Source: Oscillospiraceae bacterium
GTDB lineage: Bacteria; Bacillota; Clostridia; Oscillospirales; Ruminococcaceae
NCBI GenBank assembly: GCA_021200775.1
Contig: JAJQGB010000013.1
Coordinates: forward strand, 1-46,185
Direction of reading: 5' to 3'
DNA length: 46,185 nt
Below, one piece after another: positions 13,926-21,065 of the stretch. The notes under the pieces are model-generated. The model searched no databases and was not told where the DNA came from. It was given only the letters and a program-made list of their open reading frames with translations. The translations under genes and the position numbers were made by a program. Each line of letters begins with the position of its first letter. Within the stretch, counting starts at the first letter, position 1.

Positions 13926-15201
13926 TACGGTTAATGATTTTGCATGGAGAAGGCTTTTTGAAAAATATGACATTCTGCACCATGTTGATGTGGAAGGCTC
14001 TTTCAGGATTTCTGCCGACCAGATTAGAGAATTCCGGGAACCACGTCTGATGGTAAAGTTCGACCACTCGATAAATCTTCCGAAGCTTTTTGCCGAAAAC
14101 AATCTCGCCATCCTCCCTATAACCCGTGGCGACTATGTTATTTCCCATTTCGATGCGTATCATAGTTTTGAAGAAACCAATGAACAGGTTATCCGTGTTC
14201 AGATGCCGTCATACATACAGAGTTTGGACAGCTCCAATATTCCAAGTGAGGCAATAGCACTGAACTGTGCGGTTGCTTCCGGAATAATTGCCGACTTCAT
14301 GGAAGACAGCGATATTCTGGCTACCGTTTCCGGACGAATGGGCTCAGGTTCATTTTCCTTCAGGATTGGCGATTTGGTGAACGGTAATACCCACCAGATA
14401 GATGTCAGCAATTCGCAAATCGAAATCGATGCGGCTTATGAAGGAGTCGAAAGCCTGGCGCTGCTTGAAGCAAAACGGGATTTATCCGATGATTTTCTTA
14501 TCAGACAGCTTTACTATCCGTTCCGTGTGTGGACAAACCGTATCACAAAACCTGTCAGACCTATATTCCTTGTATATACCAACGGCATATACAGGCTATA
14601 TGAATATACTTTTGAAGATACTCAGAATTACAGCTCATTGAGATTGGTAAAACAACGCAACTATTCTGTTGAGGATACGGCTATTTCCGCATCGGATATC
14701 CAGGACGTCTTAAACTCTGTTCAGATAGTTGAGGAGCCCAAAATCGCATTTCCTCAGGCTGACAAATTCGAGCGTATTATTAATCTGTGCGAACTTGTCA
14801 GCGAAAATAAACTGAGTCGCAATGATGTCACTGAACAATATGCGTTCGATGCTCGTCAGACAAATTATTATACGGACGCCGCACGATATCTGGGCTTACT
14901 TGATAAAAGCCATGATAAAATGCCGCTTGTTTACTCAATAAGCGACAAGTGCAGAGAAATCCTGAATCTGGATTACAAGAAGCGACAGCTTGAATTCTGT
15001 AAATGCATTTTGTCACATCGTGCCTTTAACGAGACATTGCGGCAGTATTTCAGAAATGGAGCTATGCCACCGACCAAAGACATTCTTGGAATAATGATAG
15101 ATTCCGGTTTGTACAACATCAATAGCATGGAAACCTTCAAGCGGCGGGCTTCTACCATCAAGGGATGGTTAAACTGGATTGTCTCACTCATAAGCGAATA
15201 G
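13918..15201 (+). CDS. Putative Type II restriction endonuclease with C-terminal winged-helix region
   Basis: The 427-aa protein follows the methylase with an 8-nt overlap. A PD-(D/E)XK-type core is visible: Asp171 in EIDAAYEG, then Glu184-x-Lys186 in LLEAKRD, followed by RQLYYPFRVW, a pattern common in restriction nucleases. The C-terminal part (from about residue 285, FERIINLCELVSENKLS) looks like a winged helix. It is followed by a helical tail (CILSHRAFNETLRQYF, then METFKRRASTIKGWLNWI) seen in a family of Clostridial restriction enzymes. The length (427 aa) exceeds DpnII-type enzymes, so specificity may differ from GATC. The nuclease role is inferred from the core motif and the methylase partner. 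Confidence 0.8.
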   Translation: MSSTVNDFAWRRLFEKYDILHHVDVEGSFRISADQIREFREPRLMVKFDHSINLPKLFAENNLAILPITRGDYVISHFDAYHSFEETNEQVIRVQMPSYIQSLDSSNIPSEAIALNCAVASGIIADFMEDSDILATVSGRMGSGSFSFRIGDLVNGNTHQIDVSNSQIEIDAAYEGVESLALLEAKRDLSDDFLIRQLYYPFRVWTNRITKPVRPIFLVYTNGIYRLYEYTFEDTQNYSSLRLVKQRNYSVEDTAISASDIQDVLNSVQIVEEPKIAFPQADKFERIINLCELVSENKLSRNDVTEQYAFDARQTNYYTDAARYLGLLDKSHDKMPLVYSISDKCREILNLDYKKRQLEFCKCILSHRAFNETLRQYFRNGAMPPTKDILGIMIDSGLYNINSMETFKRRASTIKGWLNWIVSLISE

Positions 15202-15209
15202 AAAAAATT

Positions 15210-15240
15210 GCTCGCAGGAGATTTTTCTGCGAGCTTTTTG
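15210..15240 (+). terminator. Terminator of the restriction-modification operon
   Basis: GCTCGCAG (15210-15217) pairs with CTGCGAGC (15227-15234), followed by TTTTTG. It starts 9 nt after the stop codon. Confidence 0.85.
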
Positions 15241-15280
15241 CACAAAAAAGAGGACAAACCTTCCGTGGTTTATCCTCTTT
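15241..15280 (-). terminator. Terminator of the acpP/ACP-like transcript
   Basis: On the minus strand, AAAGAGGATAAACC pairs with GGTTTGTCCTCTTT (one mismatch, 15247-15280) and runs into a TTTTTTG tract. It lies 30 nt past the stop of the ACP-like gene. Confidence 0.8.
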
Positions 15281-15309
15281 GGTATGCTTTTCCAAGCGGT
15301 GCCTGCGAT

Positions 15310-15534
15310 TTAGCGGTTGTCGTCGACGAATTTCACGACATCGCCGACGGTTGTCATCGTCTCGGCGGCGTCGAGTGGGAATTCAATGTCGAAGACCTCT
15401 TCGCATGCCATCAAAAGCTCCGCAACATCCATCTCGTCGGCTCCGAGTTCTTCAAAAGCCGATTCTGGCGTGATGAGCTTTATGTCAATGGTGAGCTGTT
15501 CAGCAAGCAGGTCCGCGATTTTTCCAAAAATCGT
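15310..15534 (-). CDS. Acyl-carrier-protein paralogue with Ser-to-Glu change and apparent ACG start
   Basis: This frame aligns along its whole length with the neighbouring AcpP and has the same size (74 codons plus stop). IFGKIADLLAEQL matches [13 protein letters not shown], and TVGDVVKFVDDN matches [12 protein letters not shown]. The codon aligned with AcpP's ATG is ACG (15532-15534), with a near-perfect GGGAGG site 6 nt upstream; no ATG, GTG or TTG lies in frame near the start. The phosphopantetheine attachment motif DSL of AcpP is DEM here, so Ser34 is Glu34 and no prosthetic group can be carried in the usual way. There are no internal stops or frameshifts. It lies 30 nt after acpP in the same reading frame, so it is an old tandem duplicate. 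It could be a recent pseudogene, a gene with non-AUG initiation, or a read-through product. Confidence 0.65.
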   Translation of the reverse strand, partial: TIFGKIADLLAEQLTIDIKLITPESAFEELGADEMDVAELLMACEEVFDIEFPLDAAETMTTVGDVVKFVDDNR

Positions 15535-15564
15535 ATAAATCCTCCCTTTAAGCCCGGTTGTTGA

Positions 15565-15789
15565 TTACTGGTTGTCTTCGACGTACTTTACAAGCTCGCC
15601 GACGGTCTTCATTCCTTCGATTGCCTCGTCGGGAATCTCCATGTCGAACTCGTCTTCGAGAGTCATGATAACGTCGACGACGTCGAGAGAATCAGCGCCC
15701 AAGTCCTCAAAGCTGGATTCAGAAGTGATGTCGCTGAGATCCATATCGAGCTGGTCAGCGATAATCGCTGCGATTTTATCAAATACCAT
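15565..15789 (-). CDS. acpP: Acyl carrier protein
   Basis: The 74-aa acidic protein carries the 4'-phosphopantetheine motif [13 protein letters not shown] with Ser34. This Ser is modified so that the protein can shuttle acyl chains through type II fatty acid synthesis in the cytoplasm. It begins [15 protein letters not shown] after an AGGAGG site. It is not inside a fab operon here. It has its own promoter and a degenerate copy directly downstream. Confidence 0.97.
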   Translation of the reverse strand: MVFDKIAAIIADQLDMDLSDITSESSFEDLGADSLDVVDVIMTLEDEFDMEIPDEAIEGMKTVGELVKYVEDNQ

Positions 15790-15822
15790 AGTAGTACCTC
15801 CTGTATAAATAAGTCTAGGATA

Positions 15823-15851
15823 AGTTTAGCGTGTATCAGCCTATTTGTCAA
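15823..15851 (-). promoter_or_regulatory. Promoter of acpP
   Basis: On the minus strand, TTGACA (15846-15851), 17 nt and TAAACT (15823-15828) precede the acpP start by 33 nt. Confidence 0.75.
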
Positions 15852-15875
15852 TAGGTTTTTGAAAAGTTTTTGAAA

Positions 15876-16038
15876 CCCCTCCACCACCGCCTTCGGCGGC
15901 GGTCCTCCTCCCCTTTCAGGGGAGGCTTTTATTGCCTTTCTCAGAAGCTTGTATAGAAGCAGTCATCGGCTCCCTCTGAAATGAAGTTCGCAAGCGAACT
16001 TCCGGAGCTGGCAGCCACGAAGTGGCTGACTGAGGGGT
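15876..16038 (-). repeat. CTCCCC-type repeat between typA and acpP
   Basis: The element runs from CCCCTCCACCACCGCC to GGCTGACTGAGGGGTT. Its last bases merge into the TAA of typA on the minus strand (GGGGTTTA). One hairpin is imperfect: CTCCCTCTGAAATGAAG is interrupted, with a nearby extra hairpin GAAGTTCGC/GCGAACTTC. This copy is partly decayed. Confidence 0.75.
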
Positions 16039-17856
16039 TTACAATTTCGCTCTGTCCTTTGCTCTCTGAATATTTGAGAGAGTCTTTTTGCGGAGTCTTA
16101 TATTCTTTGGTGTGACTTCAACGAGCTCGTCGTCGGCGATGAATTCAAGGCTGTCTTCCAGGCTCAGAATCCTCGGGGGAATCAGTCTCAAAGCGTCGTC
16201 ACTGCCGGAGGCTCTTGTATTCGTCAGGTGCTTTTTCTTGCAGACGTTGACGACAAGGTCGCCCGGCTTCGGGGAGACGCCGACAATCATTCCTTCGTAA
16301 ACGGGAGTGCCTGCGCCGATGAAGAGAGCGCCACGCTCCTGTGCGTTGTAAAGACCATAGGTGACGGCTTCGCCCGATTCAAATGCAACCAGAGAGCCGT
16401 TTGAGCGCCTCGGGATGTCGCCTTTATACTGCTCGTAGCCGTAGAAGACGGAGTTCATGATGCCCTCGCCCTTGGTGTCTGTCAGGAATTCGTTGCGGTA
16501 GCCGAACAGTCCTCTTGCGGGTACGTGGAAGACGACCCTCATTCGTGAGCCCATAGGCGTCATCGAGACCATTTCGGCTTTGCGGGTTCCCATCTTCTCC
16601 ATGACGGCGCCTACAGACGTCTCGGGGACGTCCACAACGAGCTCTTCAATCGGTTCGCAGAGCTTGCCGTCAATCTCTTTATAGAGGACTCTCGGCGTCG
16701 AAACGCCCATCTCATAGCCCTCACGGCGCATGTTTTCGATAAGTATCGACAGGTGCATTTCGCCACGACCTGCGACTTTGAACGAGTCTGTAGAATCAGT
16801 TTCCGATACACGGAGCGAAACGTCCTTCAGAAGCTCCCTGAAGAGTCTTTCTCTCAGATGACGGGAAGTGACATACTTGCCTTCCCTGCCTGCAAACGGC
16901 GAATCGTTTACGGAGAAGGTCATCTCGACCGTCGGCTCGCTGATTTTTACGAACGGAAGCGGCTCGAACTTTGATGTATCGCAGATGGTGTCGCCAATGG
17001 TGATGTTCTCAATGCCGCTTATGCAGACGATGTCACCGACGGTGGCTTTCTCTGCGGGGACTCTTTCCAAGCCTGCAATCTGATAAAGGGTGACAATCTT
17101 GCCACGATATGGCTTCTTCGTCTCGTGGTAGTCGCCGATGGTGACTTCTTGATTAACTTTAATTGAACCACGCTCAATCTTGCCGATTGCGATACGTCCG
17201 ACATAGTCGTTATAGTCGATGGACGATACGAGAAGCTGAAGCGGCTCCTCCGGCTCGCCTTCGGGTGCGGGAATGTACTCTAAGATTTTGTCGAACAGCG
17301 GAGTCAGGTCGGTTCCTGCAACATGCTCGTCCGCAGAAGCGGTGCCGTCTCTTCCCGAACAGAAGAGAATCGGGGAATCAAGCTGTTCGTCCGAAGTGTT
17401 CAAATCCATCAGAAGCTCATAGCACTCGTCGATAACCTCGTCGATTCTTGCGTCCGGACGGTCGATTTTGTTGATGACGATGATAACCCGATGCCCGAGT
17501 TCCAAAGCGTGCTGTAGAACAAACCTCGTCTGCGGCATAGGACCCTCTGCGGCGTCGACGAGCAAAATTACTCCGTCGACCATCTTTAAGATTCTCTCGA
17601 CTTCGCCGCCGAAATCGGCGTGACCGGGGGTGTCGACAATGTTAATCTTGACGTCCTTGTAGACAACAGAAGTGTTCTTTGCAAGGATGGTGATACCACG
17701 CTCGCGCTCGATGTCGTTCGAGTCCATAACACGCTCGTTTACGACCTGGTTTTCTCTGAAAGTACCGCTCTGTTTGAGCATACCATCGACCAAAGTTGTC
17801 TTACCGTGGTCGACGTGAGCGATGATAGCGATGTTTCTCAAATCATTTCTAATCAA
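16039..17856 (-). CDS. typA: Ribosome-associated GTPase TypA/BipA
   Basis: The 605-aa protein has the G1 motif [10 protein letters not shown]2/G3 ([22 protein letters not shown]) and G4 NKIDRPDAR. These are followed by domain II, EF-G-like domains III and V, and the BipA-specific C-terminus ([20 protein letters not shown]). TypA is a translational GTPase that assists ribosome assembly and stress growth. The length is typical. The start is a TTG with AGAGGAAG 4 nt upstream. It is a single-gene unit. Confidence 0.97.
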   Translation of the reverse strand: MIRNDLRNIAIIAHVDHGKTTLVDGMLKQSGTFRENQVVNERVMDSNDIERERGITILAKNTSVVYKDVKINIVDTPGHADFGGEVERILKMVDGVILLVDAAEGPMPQTRFVLQHALELGHRVIIVINKIDRPDARIDEVIDECYELLMDLNTSDEQLDSPILFCSGRDGTASADEHVAGTDLTPLFDKILEYIPAPEGEPEEPLQLLVSSIDYNDYVGRIAIGKIERGSIKVNQEVTIGDYHETKKPYRGKIVTLYQIAGLERVPAEKATVGDIVCISGIENITIGDTICDTSKFEPLPFVKISEPTVEMTFSVNDSPFAGREGKYVTSRHLRERLFRELLKDVSLRVSETDSTDSFKVAGRGEMHLSILIENMRREGYEMGVSTPRVLYKEIDGKLCEPIEELVVDVPETSVGAVMEKMGTRKAEMVSMTPMGSRMRVVFHVPARGLFGYRNEFLTDTKGEGIMNSVFYGYEQYKGDIPRRSNGSLVAFESGEAVTYGLYNAQERGALFIGAGTPVYEGMIVGVSPKPGDLVVNVCKKKHLTNTRASGSDDALRLIPPRILSLEDSLEFIADDELVEVTPKNIRLRKKTLSNIQRAKDRAKL

Positions 17857-17898
17857 TTTACTTCCTCTTTCCGATAAAGTGTTTTCTTGACCAATGAT

Positions 17899-17927
17899 AT
17901 TATATACTGTTTGTCGGGGAAAATCAA
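17899..17927 (-). promoter_or_regulatory. Promoter of typA
   Basis: On the minus strand, TTGATT (17922-17927), 17 nt and TATAAT (17899-17904) lie about 45 nt before the typA start. Confidence 0.75.
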
Positions 17928-17953
17928 GAGGGAGATTACATCTTTCGTTCTAT

Positions 17954-18120
17954 ACAACAAAACAGCTCCCAATTGGGAGCTGTCTTGGTCTCGACCTCGG
18001 TGAACGCCGAAAGTAATAACCGCGCCTGAGTCTTTCAGCGCGGTTGCTTGGAACATAATTCGTTGAATTTTTGGAAAGAGTGACCGTTGCCTGAACTGCC
18101 ATTCGGGCAACCCTCCCACC
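17954..18120 (-). ncRNA. Orphan antisense-type small RNA, homologue of the antitoxin-like RNA at 20375-20507
   Basis: A consensus promoter would start an RNA near 18120. Its 5' end GTGGTGGGAGG and a 23-nt block (18073-18095) are shared with the plus-strand RNA at 20425-20447, where the block is identical. The terminator-like stem AACCGCGC/GCGCGGTT (18018-18045) corresponds in position to the terminator of that RNA. A second, stronger terminator (a 22-nt perfect palindrome at 17962-17983 followed by TTTGTT) lies beyond. The opposite strand retains only the last codons of a toxin-like peptide gene. The RNA was therefore probably once the antitoxin of a full locus and is now a solitary RNA. Confidence 0.65.
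17984..18016 (+). pseudogene. Remnant of a toxin-like peptide gene (C-terminal codons only)
   Basis: Read on the plus strand this encodes LGLDLGERRK and stop. It aligns with LGLNLDNRRKK and stop, the end of the peptide gene at 20498-20587. The hydrophobic N-terminal half is missing and replaced by a terminator hairpin. No ribosome site or start is present, so it cannot be expressed as a toxin. Confidence 0.6.
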
Positions 18121-18126
18121 ACTTAT

Positions 18127-18155
18127 ATTATACCCCGTTGCTGTTGATTTGTCAA
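18127..18155 (-). promoter_or_regulatory. Consensus promoter of the orphan small RNA
   Basis: On the minus strand, TTGACA (18150-18155), 17 nt and TATAAT (18127-18132), with GGGG just before the -10, match the promoters of the two antitoxin-like RNAs at 20340 and 20712. Confidence 0.85.
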
Positions 18156-18174
18156 CAGTCTTTTTTTATATCCA

Positions 18175-18211
18175 CAAAAAACTCCCCACCTGTCTGCATC
18201 AGGTGGGGAGA
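18175..18211 (-). terminator. Terminator of the secreted NPTTG-tail protein gene
   Basis: CTCCCCACCTG (18182-18192) pairs with CAGGTGGGGAG (18200-18210). On the minus strand the stem is followed by TTTTTTG. Confidence 0.88.
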
Positions 18212-18246
18212 GTTCATTTTAATTATCCTTCGTTTTCAGGAGGAAA

Positions 18247-19932
18247 TTATCTTCTCTTAGAAGCTACAGCAGCAGCAGCAGCGACAGCCATAGGAACGAG
18301 TGCCAATACGATACCAGTGGTAGGATTGGTCTCAGGCTCTTCGGCATCGTCACCAACATCGAGAGTCTCGTCTTCGCCGTCGTCCTCAGAACTAGAGTTG
18401 GTGTCCTCAACAGCAGGATCAACATTTACATCGCTGTCGTCATCAGAAGGAACAGTGAGTTCGAGGTAAACTTCGGTAGCAGTGAGCTGATACTTGCTCC
18501 ACCAGTTGGTGTTGTTGTAGTATCTGTAATCAAAAGAGGTTACAGTATCAACAGAGGACTGCTGAATGGTCATGTAACCATTGTAAAGACCATAAGTGCT
18601 GTTGTAGAGGTAGCTAATCGGAACTTCAAATTCCAAAGTATTTGCATAACCGTTGATGATGCAAGTAGAAACTGCAGAGCCAGTCAAAGCGGAAGTGCCG
18701 GAGCTGTACCAGTAACCGGTAACAGAAGAGCTGGAACCGTAGCTAGCATCCTCAGAGTAAACATTAAGGGTGTAAACAGCAGTACCATAGATAGGAGTGT
18801 AGTAGCTCTGAGCGCCGCCGAGAACTACAACCAACTTAGCGGTTGCGCCTTCGGTAGAAACTGCGTTGAGGATGGTAGCTCTGTTAGCAAGAGTGTGATC
18901 CCAAGTGAGAATTTCACCGTCATTAACATCTGTGGAATCAAAAGCATCAACATATTCCTCAGTGTAAACTGCAGAACCGTTTCCGGAAGCAGAGTTAGCA
19001 ACGATAACGATATAAGGAGAATCTACAGAGGTAGCATCGCTCTTTGTGCAAGAGATGTTGTAGCCCCAGAGAGTGCTCTCAACGCCGTTAGCGTCGGTGT
19101 AAGTGATAACCTCAGAAGTGTAGTAGGAAGGACTAGAGTTCGAAGAATAAGGATTAGACAGATACTCATAGTAGAATACACTCCAGCTGGTCTGCGAAAT
19201 AGCAGCAGTGATAACGATAGGAGTGGTGTTAGCAACAGCAGTGCTCTGCGGAACCATTGCTACAGAAGTATCATTGTAGTAATCTCTCTGGAAAGCACCA
19301 ACCTCAACAGTCTGAGTGAAGGTGTCAGCGGCACAAGTAGCTGTTAAGCTCCAAGAGTTGGCAGTATCTTCAAAATCAGCCTGAGTAACAACTGTTGTCA
19401 TGGTCCCGTCTGCGTCATAATCATCAGCGTCGACATAATAGTAGGAAACAGCTGTATCATAAGAAGTGAGCTTGGTACCCTCAGCGATAATGCTATTGCC
19501 ATAGGTATCGAACTGACCATAATTTGTTCCCCAAGAACCTTCCCAGAACTTATAAACCTCATAGGTTACGAGATTGCCGTAAGCATCATAAGTGCCATCA
19601 GTAATGGTATAGGTTATAGGAGTATCAGACTCAGAAGCACTCTCCAAAGAAACGGTAACGCCATTGACAGTCAAAGTGTAATCAATGTCGATAGAACCGT
19701 CGCCGCCAAGATAAGCGGGAAGAGTAAGGGTGAAGGACTCACCAGCGGTTGCATAACCATAGAGAGCGTATGCAGGAATCTCAATGGTGTAGGTTGAAGT
19801 GTAGCTGGTGTCAAATTTGTTGTAGTTATACATATCAATAGTATAAACTTCATCAGCAAACACAGAGATAGCCATTGCAGAGATGGCAACTACGACTGCC
19901 AGAAGGACAGCCATGAACTTTCTCATTTTCAT
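18247..19932 (-). CDS. Secreted or wall-anchored Ser/Thr/Tyr-rich protein with NPTTG C-terminal signal
   Basis: I start at the ATG at 19932, after AAGGAGG, which gives 561 aa. A signal peptide (residues 1-27, MKMRKFMAVLLAVVVAISAM, cleavage near VFADE) leads into a long Ser-, Thr- and Tyr-rich, Lys-poor beta-type region with no domain I recognise. An acidic linker (SSSEDDGEDETLDVGDD) precedes NPTTG, a hydrophobic helix (IVLALVPMAVAAAAAV) and ASKRR. NPxTG plus helix plus positive tail is a sortase-type sorting signal in Clostridia, so the protein is likely attached to the cell wall. No sortase gene is in the window. It has its own promoter, a leader of about 105 nt and a terminator. Confidence 0.8.
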   Translation of the reverse strand: MKMRKFMAVLLAVVVAISAMAISVFADEVYTIDMYNYNKFDTSYTSTYTIEIPAYALYGYATAGESFTLTLPAYLGGDGSIDIDYTLTVNGVTVSLESASESDTPITYTITDGTYDAYGNLVTYEVYKFWEGSWGTNYGQFDTYGNSIIAEGTKLTSYDTAVSYYYVDADDYDADGTMTTVVTQADFEDTANSWSLTATCAADTFTQTVEVGAFQRDYYNDTSVAMVPQSTAVANTTPIVITAAISQTSWSVFYYEYLSNPYSSNSSPSYYTSEVITYTDANGVESTLWGYNISCTKSDATSVDSPYIVIVANSASGNGSAVYTEEYVDAFDSTDVNDGEILTWDHTLANRATILNAVSTEGATAKLVVVLGGAQSYYTPIYGTAVYTLNVYSEDASYGSSSSVTGYWYSSGTSALTGSAVSTCIINGYANTLEFEVPISYLYNSTYGLYNGYMTIQQSSVDTVTSFDYRYYNNTNWWSKYQLTATEVYLELTVPSDDDSDVNVDPAVEDTNSSSEDDGEDETLDVGDDAEEPETNPTTGIVLALVPMAVAAAAAVASKRR

Positions 19933-20043
19933 GATAAATTTCCTCCTTAAAGAAATTATTTTTATCCCTATAAACGGGTATAGAGATTCAAGACTTGGGC
20001 ATAATATTTGCCCGATTTGTTCGGAATAACCCGACACACCGAC

Positions 20044-20072
20044 ATTATATCACCGAGGTTAGCACTTGTCAA
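20044..20072 (-). promoter_or_regulatory. Consensus promoter of the NPTTG-tail protein gene
   Basis: On the minus strand, TTGACA (20067-20072), 17 nt and TATAAT (20044-20049). Transcription would begin near 20037, leaving a leader of about 105 nt with a CTATACC/TTTATAG-type hairpin before the ribosome site. Confidence 0.85.
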
Positions 20073-20107
20073 GTATTTTTTGAAATATTTGATAAGGATT
20101 TCGGAAA

Positions 20108-20152
20108 CCCCTCCACCGGCTTCGCCGGTCCCCCTCCCCTTTCAGGTGAGGC
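20108..20152 (+). repeat. Partial CTCCCC-type repeat (B end and one hairpin)
   Basis: CCCCTCCACCGGCTTCGCCGG is followed by CTCCCCTTTCAGGTGAGG, a hairpin with one substitution. The second half of the element is missing. The following 190 nt to 20339 contain no gene I can support. Confidence 0.65.
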
Positions 20153-20339
20153 TTAATTGCTTTCGCACTGGGGTTTAACATCAGTCTCTCGGATTTTGCC
20201 TTCCGCTGTTTAAGTAGTGTCAAAAAGGGCGCAAAAAGTTGCAAAAAGTTTTGAAAAAATATTTTTTGGGCAAGGTGGATAAAAGGCGGTGAAGAATAGA
20301 GGGCACTGTTGGTAAACTTGCACAAAATAAAAAGGGCTA

Positions 20340-20368
20340 TTGACAAAATAGCTCCGATGGGGTATAAT
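20340..20368 (+). promoter_or_regulatory. Promoter of antitoxin-like small RNA 1
   Basis: TTGACA (20340-20345), 17 nt, then GGGG-TATAAT (-10 at 20363-20368) fully match consensus. No start codon with a ribosome site follows on this strand. Confidence 0.85.
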
Positions 20369-20374
20369 AAAGGT

Positions 20375-20507
20375 GGTGGGAGGACAGTTACGGATAAAGT
20401 CCGTAACTGAGCCTGAAGTACGAATTCAGGCAACGGTCACTCTTTCCCATAAATTAATACGGTAATTGGATGACTGTGGCTGAATAATCAGGCACAGTTA
20501 TTTCTTT
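20375..20507 (+). ncRNA. Antitoxin-like antisense small RNA 1
   Basis: The predicted RNA of about 133 nt starts AGGTGGTGGGAGG. It folds into CAGTTACGGA/TCCGTAACTG (20385-20409), then GCCTGAA/TTCAGGC (20411-20431), and ends in a terminator, ACTGTGGCTGA/TCAGGCACAGT (20473-20498), followed by TATTTCTTT. The terminator region is complementary to the last codon, stop and 3' end of the convergent peptide gene on the minus strand. The two transcripts therefore overlap tail to tail, as in txpA/RatA and bsrG/SR4 type I systems. No open frame with a ribosome site is present. RNA ends are predicted, not measured. Confidence 0.7.
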
Positions 20508-20587
20508 CGACGATTGTCGAGGTTAAGACCAAGGTTGATGGCAGCTATAACAAGAAGTAGTAGCTGAAGGATGTCTGCGATTTCCAT
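20498..20587 (-). CDS. Small hydrophobic peptide, putative type I toxin 1
   Basis: The 29-aa peptide reads MEIADILQLLLLVIAAINLG followed by LNLDNRRKK. This is one membrane-spanning helix with a positively charged tail, the usual form of TxpA/Fst-like and holin-like type I toxins. A strong GGGAGGTGA site lies 8 nt before the ATG and is flanked by CCCTTTGAAGGG, which could sequester it. A consensus promoter lies upstream on the same strand. An independently promoted small RNA converges on its 3' end. A toxic membrane action is inferred from this arrangement. Confidence 0.72.
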   Translation of the reverse strand: MEIADILQLLLLVIAAINLGLNLDNRRKK

Positions 20588-20640
20588 CGTGGCTTCACCT
20601 CCCTTCAAAGGGAAAGAGAAACCATCCTCCCACCGAGGAC

Positions 20641-20669
20641 ATTATAACACACATTTCGGACTGTGTCAA
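20641..20669 (-). promoter_or_regulatory. Promoter of putative toxin 1 mRNA
   Basis: On the minus strand, TTGACA (20664-20669), 17 nt and TATAAT (20641-20646). The predicted mRNA starts near 20634 with a leader of about 47 nt containing GGTGGGAGGA, the same motif found at the start of the opposing RNA. Confidence 0.82.
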
Positions 20670-20711
20670 TTAAATTTAAACAGAAGTTCGGTGGGAAAAT
20701 TAAAAAAGCCG

Positions 20712-20740
20712 TTGACAAAACAGCGGTGATGGGGTATAAT
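20712..20740 (+). promoter_or_regulatory. Promoter of antitoxin-like small RNA 2
   Basis: TTGACA (20712-20717), 17 nt, then GGGG-TATAAT (-10 at 20735-20740). It is nearly the same as the promoter at 20340-20368, including GATGGGG before the -10. Confidence 0.85.
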
Positions 20741-20746
20741 AATAGC

Positions 20747-20891
20747 AAGAAAGCCGAACTGACGTCACTCAGTTCCGGTTCGACCTAAAATGTGCTCTTG
20801 ACTCAGCTTACGGGAATAAGCCGAGGAGTAGCACGAAATTTGGAAATCGACCGTCCCTTTTATGATTTAGGCTGGGCGGTTATTTCTTTTT
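20747..20891 (+). ncRNA. Antitoxin-like antisense small RNA 2
   Basis: The predicted RNA of about 145 nt starts AGCAAGAAAG and contains the hairpins GAACTGA/TCAGTTC (20756-20776) and GTGCTC...GAGTAGCAC. It ends with ACCGTCC/GGGCGGT (20850-20880, one G-T pair) followed by TATTTCTTTTT. The 3' end overlaps the stop codon of the convergent peptide gene on the minus strand. It shares promoter form and position with small RNA 1, but the body sequence differs. No ribosome site or frame is seen. Confidence 0.68.
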
Positions 20892-20984
20892 ATTCCCGGA
20901 TTTTAAACCGAGAATGCCAAGTACTATGTCCGCCATCAGACTTATGATAGATAAAACCGTCGTAATAACTTCAAAAATCGTCAT
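20880..20984 (-). CDS. Small hydrophobic peptide, putative type I toxin 2
   Basis: The 34-aa peptide reads MTIFEVITTVLSIISLMADI, VLGILGL and then KSGNKKK. It is a single hydrophobic helix with a Lys-rich C-terminus. A perfect AAGGAGGTG site precedes the ATG. The promoter on the same strand starts a leader of about 75 nt, and a separately promoted RNA overlaps its 3' end. The MTxFE start resembles holin-like toxin peptides of Firmicutes. Toxicity is inferred. Confidence 0.72.
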   Translation of the reverse strand: MTIFEVITTVLSIISLMADIVLGILGLKSGNKKK

Positions 20985-21065
20985 AGCAGCCACCTCCTTA
21001 GTTTTATCGAAGGTCAAACCGCAACAATCGCCGCTAGCAAGCAACTATTCTCTCTTGCTGGAAGC

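Noticed and set aside
17954-18120. 6S RNA
   Set aside because: The RNA has a consensus promoter and long stems, but lacks the large central bubble of 6S and is homologous to the antisense RNA at 20375-20507.
18895-19347. 150-aa plus-strand frame opposite the NPTTG-tail protein
   Set aside because: It is Ser/Val/Arg-rich shadow composition without a ribosome site, and the opposite strand has the signal peptide and sorting signal.
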